From Thermococcales archaeon 44_46 (GTDB lineage: Archaea; Methanobacteriota_B; Thermococci; Thermococcales; Thermococcaceae): a stretch of 9,070 nucleotides of DNA. The stretch is from NCBI GenBank assembly GCA_001507935.1, contig LGET01000052.1, forward strand, positions 1-9,070. Direction: 5' to 3'. The translations under genes and the position numbers were made by a program. Numbering within the stretch: the stretch's first letter is position 1; each line of letters opens with the position of its first letter. The notes under the pieces are model-generated. The model saw only the letters and a program-made list of their open reading frames with translations. It was not told the DNA's origin and did not search any database. This document shows positions 4,664 through 9,070 of the stretch, piece by piece.

Positions 4664-5725
4664 TTGGGATATGGAAAATACATTGCAATTAGGCTCCTCA
4701 ACGCACTGTTGGTTCTTGCTTTGGTTACTTTACTGGTTTCAGTGCTCTTCACGAAAGTTGCAGAGGAGGACATCAAGTCTTCAATTCACGAGCAAATAGG
4801 ACTTTATCTTAGAGGCAATCCTGAACTTGCGAGAGCACTAAGTCAAGACCCAGAAAAATATCATGAATGGTATCAAAAGGAGTATGAAAGGCGATTAAAG
4901 GCATATGGACTTGACAAACCATTTATGATTAGAGTTCTTGAAAGAACAAAAGACACTTTAATGCTCAATTTTGGCAATACAAAGTCCCCAATATTTGGTG
5001 AAACTGCAGTTAGCAAAATAATTTCAAAAGCAATCCCAAGAACCGTTATTTTGTTCACCACAGCACAGATCTTTGTTATTTTAATAGGCTTACTTTTAGG
5101 TGTAAAAGCAGCGCAAATGGCAGGAAGCATATTAGACAGAGGGGTATCCATAGTAGCAATGGTCACAAGCAGTATCCCAATGTGGTGGTTCGGAATGATC
5201 ATGATCCTAATATTCTCATTCAAAATGGGCTGGTTCCCAAGCGGTGGAATGACCTCGACACCTCCAAAAGAAGGCTTTGCATATTATCTGGACGTCCTCT
5301 ACCATATGGTCCTTCCAGTGACCACAATAGTCTTCGTTCAGTTTGGTGGATGGGCCTGGACGACCAGAAACATTATGATTGGTACAATGCAGGAAGATTT
5401 CATCATGGCCGCAAGAGCAAAGGGTGTTCCTGAAAGAAAAGTCATTTACGGACACGCCCTAAGAGCATCAGCTCCACCAATAGTGACAATGACAATATTT
5501 AGCCTTCTTGGTTCAATTGGTGGTGCCATTATTACCGAGAGCGTTTTCAACTGGCCAGGAATGGGAAGATTGTACTGGACCGCTTTGCAGCAAAACGAGA
5601 CTAGGCTATTAATGGGTGTAACGTTCGTTACAGTGGCATTATATTTGATAGCGATGATCATTGCAGACTTGGCTTATGGATATCTAGACCCAAGAGTCAA
5701 AGTTGGTGCATCCCAGTCAACATGA
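4664..5725 (+). CDS. dppB: ABC transporter permease, DppB/OppB-like
   Basis: This 353-residue integral membrane protein is one half of the channel of the importer. Membrane segments are visible at about 10-30, 127-150, 164-186, 212-229, 273-294 and 315-337, six in all as in the family. The external loop after segment 1 contains the family landmark YGLDKPF (81-87). The cytoplasmic EAA loop that contacts the ATPases is EDFIMAARAKGVPERKVIYG (244-263), with the invariant A and G residues. ESVFNWPGMGRL (292-303) is also typical. A TTG start at 4664 is chosen because GGAGGTG (4651-4657) lies six bases before it. The ATG at 4649 in the same frame overlaps that ribosome binding site and would add only MEVCK. 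The loop between segments 1 and 2 (about 31-126) is somewhat longer than usual, with a charged helical insertion (51-78). The stop overlaps the ribosome binding site of the next gene. Confidence 0.95.
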   Translation: MGYGKYIAIRLLNALLVLALVTLLVSVLFTKVAEEDIKSSIHEQIGLYLRGNPELARALSQDPEKYHEWYQKEYERRLKAYGLDKPFMIRVLERTKDTLMLNFGNTKSPIFGETAVSKIISKAIPRTVILFTTAQIFVILIGLLLGVKAAQMAGSILDRGVSIVAMVTSSIPMWWFGMIMILIFSFKMGWFPSGGMTSTPPKEGFAYYLDVLYHMVLPVTTIVFVQFGGWAWTTRNIMIGTMQEDFIMAARAKGVPERKVIYGHALRASAPPIVTMTIFSLLGSIGGAIITESVFNWPGMGRLYWTALQQNETRLLMGVTFVTVALYLIAMIIADLAYGYLDPRVKVGASQST

Positions 5726-5736
5726 GGTGAAGAGCA

Positions 5737-7179
5737 ATGAGATGGGTTGACGTAAAAGCGAGCTTAAAGGATTTCTGGTTTGAATTTAGAAGACAAAAAG
5801 GTGGGTTATTCGGACTAGCATTGCTATTCCTGTTGATATTCACCGCTCTTGCAGCTCCATACATAACCGAGCCAGACATCCCCAAGAAGTGGACACAGTA
5901 TTGGGAAGGAAATCCCGTAACAGTGCCCCCAGTTTGGTATAACTACTTCACAACCAAAAAACTGGCTCCCCACGAAGTTTTAACGGCAAATGACCTCAGG
6001 ATAACCGCTGATGGACAAGACATCGGCGGAGGAATGAAGTACTATAGTTTTGAATTCACCTACGAGAACAATTACGATGTACCCCCATCAGATATCATAA
6101 TAAGAAACATTGGAGTTAAGTTAGCAGACCTAACTACTCCTGCTCAAATCGTTGTTACAATGATAAGACCTGACGGAAACAAGATAGAACTCCTTAACAC
6201 TGAGCTAAGAGAGGGCTCCATATATCAATTAGCAAAAGATGGGAAAGTTAAAGCCGCAGTATTCCAATGGGCATCTCAATTTGAAAACCCTGAAACGATC
6301 GCAGAAGGTGGAGAAACTCTAAAGATCACGATGGACACCATGAAAGTGATATTTGCCAAAGCCCAAGAGGGCATTCTAACAAACCCCGAAGCTCTTAAGG
6401 GAACATATACCTTCCAAGTGGAAATCTTTACATTCACAGAAGGAGACCAAGTAGATTTAAGCACCACACAGATCATCCTCTCAGGAAGAACTTATGGGTT
6501 AATGGGAACCGATTATAAGGCTAGAGATCTCTGGGCAGGCCTCGTGTGGGGAACAAGAGTATCTCTCACGGTAGGTGTTACAGTAGCAGTTCTTACAGTC
6601 CTTATAGGTATATTCTATGGAGTTACAAGTGCCTATCTCGGTGGGTGGAAAGACGAGTTCATGCAGAGAGTTAACGAATTCTGGGCTTCAATACCAACAC
6701 TACCAATACTTATCCTCCTTGGTGCTGCATTCAAGGGGCACGTTAGCCTTTGGACAATAGTCTTTCTAATGGTTGCATTCTACTGGACAGGAATTGCGAA
6801 AGTTGCAAGAAGTATGGCACTACAGATTAAAGAACAAACTTATGTGGAAGCCGCAATTGCCCTCGGTGCCGGTACTGGAAGAATTATCTTCAAACACATA
6901 ATGCCCCAGATTATGCCATATGCATTTGCAGCAATGGCTCTTAACGTTCCCGGTGCAGTTTTAACTGAAGCATCACTTAGCTTCCTTGGATTAGGTGATC
7001 CAACTGCAGTTACATGGGGACAAATACTCTACGATGCACAGATCCAGAGTGCTACAATTAACAGGTACTGGTGGTGGGTTATTCCACCCGGACTAGCAAT
7101 TACATTAGTAGCATTCACCTTCGTGTTGATTGGTATCTCATTGGATAGAGTACTCAACCCAAGACTGAAGAGGCTGTGA
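5737..7179 (+). CDS. dppC: ABC transporter permease, DppC/OppC-like, with large external insert
   Basis: This 480-residue protein is the second channel subunit. The N-terminal WFEFRRQKGGLFGLALLFLLIF gives a cytoplasmic basic segment and membrane segment 1 (about 23-41), as in the family. The standard permease core then begins at GTDYKARDLWAGLVWGTRVSL (257-277), corresponding to the usual GTD..GRD....GaR.SL. Further membrane segments lie near 276-298, 319-333, 336-353, 396-411 and 449-467. The EAA loop is TYVEAAIALGAGTGRIIFKHIMP (368-390), followed by EASLSFLGLG (411-420). Between segment 1 and GTDYKARD sit about 210 residues (46-256), where ordinary DppC proteins have only a few dozen. The extra part is beta-strand rich (YYSFEFTYENNYDVP, GTYTFQVEIFTFTEG) and should lie outside the cell. 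The start ATG is 6 bases after GAGGTGA (5724-5730), which overlaps the upstream stop. Confidence 0.95.
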   Translation: MRWVDVKASLKDFWFEFRRQKGGLFGLALLFLLIFTALAAPYITEPDIPKKWTQYWEGNPVTVPPVWYNYFTTKKLAPHEVLTANDLRITADGQDIGGGMKYYSFEFTYENNYDVPPSDIIIRNIGVKLADLTTPAQIVVTMIRPDGNKIELLNTELREGSIYQLAKDGKVKAAVFQWASQFENPETIAEGGETLKITMDTMKVIFAKAQEGILTNPEALKGTYTFQVEIFTFTEGDQVDLSTTQIILSGRTYGLMGTDYKARDLWAGLVWGTRVSLTVGVTVAVLTVLIGIFYGVTSAYLGGWKDEFMQRVNEFWASIPTLPILILLGAAFKGHVSLWTIVFLMVAFYWTGIAKVARSMALQIKEQTYVEAAIALGAGTGRIIFKHIMPQIMPYAFAAMALNVPGAVLTEASLSFLGLGDPTAVTWGQILYDAQIQSATINRYWWWVIPPGLAITLVAFTFVLIGISLDRVLNPRLKRL

Positions 7180-7189
7180 GGTGGATAAA

Positions 7190-8149
7190 ATGGCCAAGAA
7201 TGTACTTGAAGTTAAGGACCTTAAAATGTACTACTTCACTTCAAGAGGACCTGTGAGAGCAGTCGACAACATCACGTTTGAGCTCAAAAAGGGTGAAGTT
7301 TTAGGCCTAGCAGGGGAAAGTGGATGTGGAAAGTCATCACTGGGCTTTACGTTAATGGGAATGCCTACCCCCCCTGGAAAGATCATTGGAGGAAGCATAA
7401 AAATCGATGGCAGAGAGATCGTTGGATTGCCTGAAGAGGTTCTCAGGAGAGAGATTAGATGGCAGAAAATCTCAATGATATTCCAGGGTGCCATGAACGC
7501 CCTAAACCCAGTTTACACTGTCGGATACCAAATGATAGAACCATTAATATACCACAAAGGTATGACAAAGGAAGAAGCCTTAGATAGAGCTATGAAATAC
7601 TTAGAGCTAGTTGGACTTGCTCCGGAAATAGTTTATAGGTATCCACACGAGCTCAGTGGTGGAATGAAGCAGAGAGTTGTCATAGCTTCTGCATTGCTCC
7701 TTGAGCCGGAGGTAGTAATTGCAGACGAGCCCACAACAGCTTTGGACGTAGTGGTTCAAGCTCAGATCATAAACCTTATGAAGAAGCTGAAAAAAGAACT
7801 GGGTCTATCGATGATATTCATTACCCACGATCTGAGCATTCTTGCGGAGATAAGCGATAGAGTGGCAATAATGTATGCAGGAAAAATAGTGGAAATTGGA
7901 GACAGCGAAAAGATATACTATGAGCCAGCTCACCCATATACTCAAAAACTCCTAGCTGCAATCCCAAGGTTACATGAGGACGTCGAGAGGCTCGAGTTTA
8001 TACCCGGACAACCACCCAACCTAATACACCCACCCAGTGGATGTCGCTTCCACCCAAGATGTCCATACGCAATGCAACAATGTAAGGAACAAATCCCAGA
8101 ACTGAAAGAGATTGAAAAAGATCACTATGCTGCATGCTGGTTGTTGTGA
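7190..8149 (+). CDS. dppD: ABC transporter ATPase, DppD/OppD-like
   Basis: This 319-residue cytoplasmic ATPase powers the importer together with the next gene product. All catalytic motifs are present: Walker A GESGCGKS (42-49), Q-loop IFQGAMNALNP (97-107), signature LSGGMKQ (155-161), Walker B VVIADEP (175-181) with catalytic E180, D-loop ALD, and the switch histidine ITHDL (H213). The C-terminal oligo_HPY region starts at HPYTQKLLAAIP (248-259). Four cysteines (C285, C291, C298, C316) lie in GCRFHPRCPYAMQQC...C, a pattern linked to a 4Fe-4S cluster in peptide-importer ATPases. A GTG at 7181 in frame would add MDK, but GAGGTG (7178-7183) overlaps it and sits six bases before the ATG at 7190, so the ATG is preferred. 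The gene begins 10 bases after the dppC stop. Confidence 0.95.
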   Translation: MAKNVLEVKDLKMYYFTSRGPVRAVDNITFELKKGEVLGLAGESGCGKSSLGFTLMGMPTPPGKIIGGSIKIDGREIVGLPEEVLRREIRWQKISMIFQGAMNALNPVYTVGYQMIEPLIYHKGMTKEEALDRAMKYLELVGLAPEIVYRYPHELSGGMKQRVVIASALLLEPEVVIADEPTTALDVVVQAQIINLMKKLKKELGLSMIFITHDLSILAEISDRVAIMYAGKIVEIGDSEKIYYEPAHPYTQKLLAAIPRLHEDVERLEFIPGQPPNLIHPPSGCRFHPRCPYAMQQCKEQIPELKEIEKDHYAACWLL

Positions 8150-8159
8150 GGGATGAAAA

Positions 8160-9070
8160 ATGGCGGAACCTGTATTAAGGGTTGAGAACCTCAAGAAGTA
8201 CTTCCCAATTAAGAGAGGCCTACTAGCAGGACTTAGAGGAGAGCCCCCTAGGTTCGTCAGAGCGGTAGATGGCGTTAGCTTTGAGGTTTATAAGCAAGAA
8301 GTCTTTGCACTGGTAGGAGAGAGTGGATGTGGAAAAACTACCACTGGAAAACTAGTAATGAAGCTATTAGAACCCACAGACGGAAAAATTTATCTTGAAG
8401 GGCAGGATGTAACAGAACTCAAAACTCAAGAGGAGATTAAGGCATATAGAAGAAAAGTCCAGATGGTCTTTCAGGATCCATTCTCCTCAATGAACCCAAG
8501 ATTCAGAATATACGATGTATTAGAAGAACCACTCCTTATTCACGGAATCGGTGAAACAAGAGCAGAGAGAGAAGAGCTCATCTACAAGGCGCTTGAAATG
8601 GTCAAAATCGTTCCACCCGAAGACTATGTGGGAAGACACCCACACATGCTCTCGGGAGGTCAGAGACAGAGAGTAGCTATCGCAAGAGCTTTAATCCTTA
8701 ATCCAACGTTTATAGTGGCTGATGAGCCGGTTTCAATGCTTGATGTTTCAATTAGAGCAGAGGTTCTTGAATTAATGAAAGAGCTCAAAGAAAAGATGGG
8801 TGTTACATACCTCTACATCACCCACGACCTCTCAACAGCCAGATACTTCGCTGACCATATCGCCGTTATGTACTTGGGAAGAATCGTCGAAATGGGGCCT
8901 GCAAAAGTAGTAATTGACAACCCAATACACCCCTACACAAGAGCCCTACTTGCAGCGGTACCAGAGCCAATTCCAGAGAGAAGAAACATAATCAAAGAGA
9001 TTCCAATTAAGGGTGAAGTTCCAAACGCTGCAAACATTCCTCCGGGCTGCAGATTCCACCCAAGATGTCT
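8160..9070 (+). CDS. dppF: ABC transporter ATPase, DppF/OppF-like (3' end beyond window)
   Basis: The first 303 residues of the second ATPase of the importer are present; the frame is open to the window edge. It begins MAEPVLRVENLKKYFPIKRG and has the N-terminal extension LLAGLRGEPPRFVRAVDGVS typical of the F subunit. Motifs: Walker A GESGCGKT (53-60), Q-loop MVFQDPFSSMNP (102-113), signature LSGGQRQ (164-170), Walker B FIVADEP (184-190), D-loop MLD, and switch H222 in ITHDL. The oligo_HPY part begins at HPYTRALLAAVP (257-268), and the first two cysteines of the metal-binding motif are seen (C297, C303). Probably only 20-30 residues are missing. The ATG at 8160 follows the dppD stop by 10 bases and the ribosome binding site GAGGGATGA touches that stop. 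An ATG at 8153 is in another frame and closes after ten codons. Confidence 0.95.
   Translation, partial: MAEPVLRVENLKKYFPIKRGLLAGLRGEPPRFVRAVDGVSFEVYKQEVFALVGESGCGKTTTGKLVMKLLEPTDGKIYLEGQDVTELKTQEEIKAYRRKVQMVFQDPFSSMNPRFRIYDVLEEPLLIHGIGETRAEREELIYKALEMVKIVPPEDYVGRHPHMLSGGQRQRVAIARALILNPTFIVADEPVSMLDVSIRAEVLELMKELKEKMGVTYLYITHDLSTARYFADHIAVMYLGRIVEMGPAKVVIDNPIHPYTRALLAAVPEPIPERRNIIKEIPIKGEVPNAANIPPGCRFHPRC

Noticed and set aside
5182..5455. Overlapping frames on both strands inside dppB
   Set aside because: dppB is continuous through this stretch with its EAA loop and membrane segments, so these are shadows.
1..9070. CRISPR arrays, tRNA or rRNA genes, insertion sequences, att sites, replication origin
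   Set aside because: No regularly spaced repeats, no cloverleaf or rRNA cores, no transposase or terminal inverted repeats, and no origin-like repeat clusters were seen on either strand.

Overview
The window looks like chromosomal DNA of a hyperthermophilic euryarchaeon of the order Thermococcales (Pyrococcus, Thermococcus or Palaeococcus). The evidence is an archaeal elongation factor 1-beta, strong GGAGGTG ribosome binding sites with tight gene spacing, archaeal BRE/TATA promoters, T-rich terminators, a C/D box guide RNA, and a surface protein ending in a CGP-CTERM-like tail, a tail I associate with Thermococcaceae. Most of the DNA is moderately AT-rich. I cannot name the species from sequence alone.

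Left part (1-1131), mostly minus strand. A few codons at the edge (2-79, plus strand) may be the end of an unseen gene. It converges on a two-gene operon of a 57-residue zinc-ribbon protein (668-495) and translation factor aEF-1beta (484-197), with a clear promoter at 734-750. Just upstream, at about 753-809 on the minus strand, lies an unannotated C/D box sRNA with near-ideal geometry. Its D guide matches the conserved CCAUGCGAGUC stretch near the 5' end of archaeal 16S rRNA. Its probable TATA box overlaps the stop codon of an unrecognised 99-residue protein gene (1131-832).

Middle (1132-1637): a 506-base gene-free, AT-rich divergent region. It holds two candidate promoters for the downstream transporter, a stable hairpin between them and two inverted repeats that could be operators.

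Right part (1638-9070), plus strand: a complete peptide/oligosaccharide (Opp/Dpp/Nik-type) ABC importer. The order is a very large surface-anchored solute-binding protein (928 residues), a T-rich terminator and a second promoter, then permease DppB-like, permease DppC-like, ATPase DppD-like and ATPase DppF-like (cut by the window end). The last four genes are 10-11 bases apart, and each ribosome binding site overlaps or touches the preceding stop codon. The binding protein captures solute outside the cell, the two permeases form the channel, and the two ATPases drive import. Thermococcales use this family for peptides and also for oligosaccharides such as cellobiose, and nothing here decides which.

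The most unusual points are: (1) the binding protein appears circularly permuted relative to ordinary family-5 binding proteins, with a jump in base composition close to the junction; (2) the DppC-like permease carries an extra external domain of about 200 residues; (3) the C/D box sRNA is packed between two genes with almost no spare bases.
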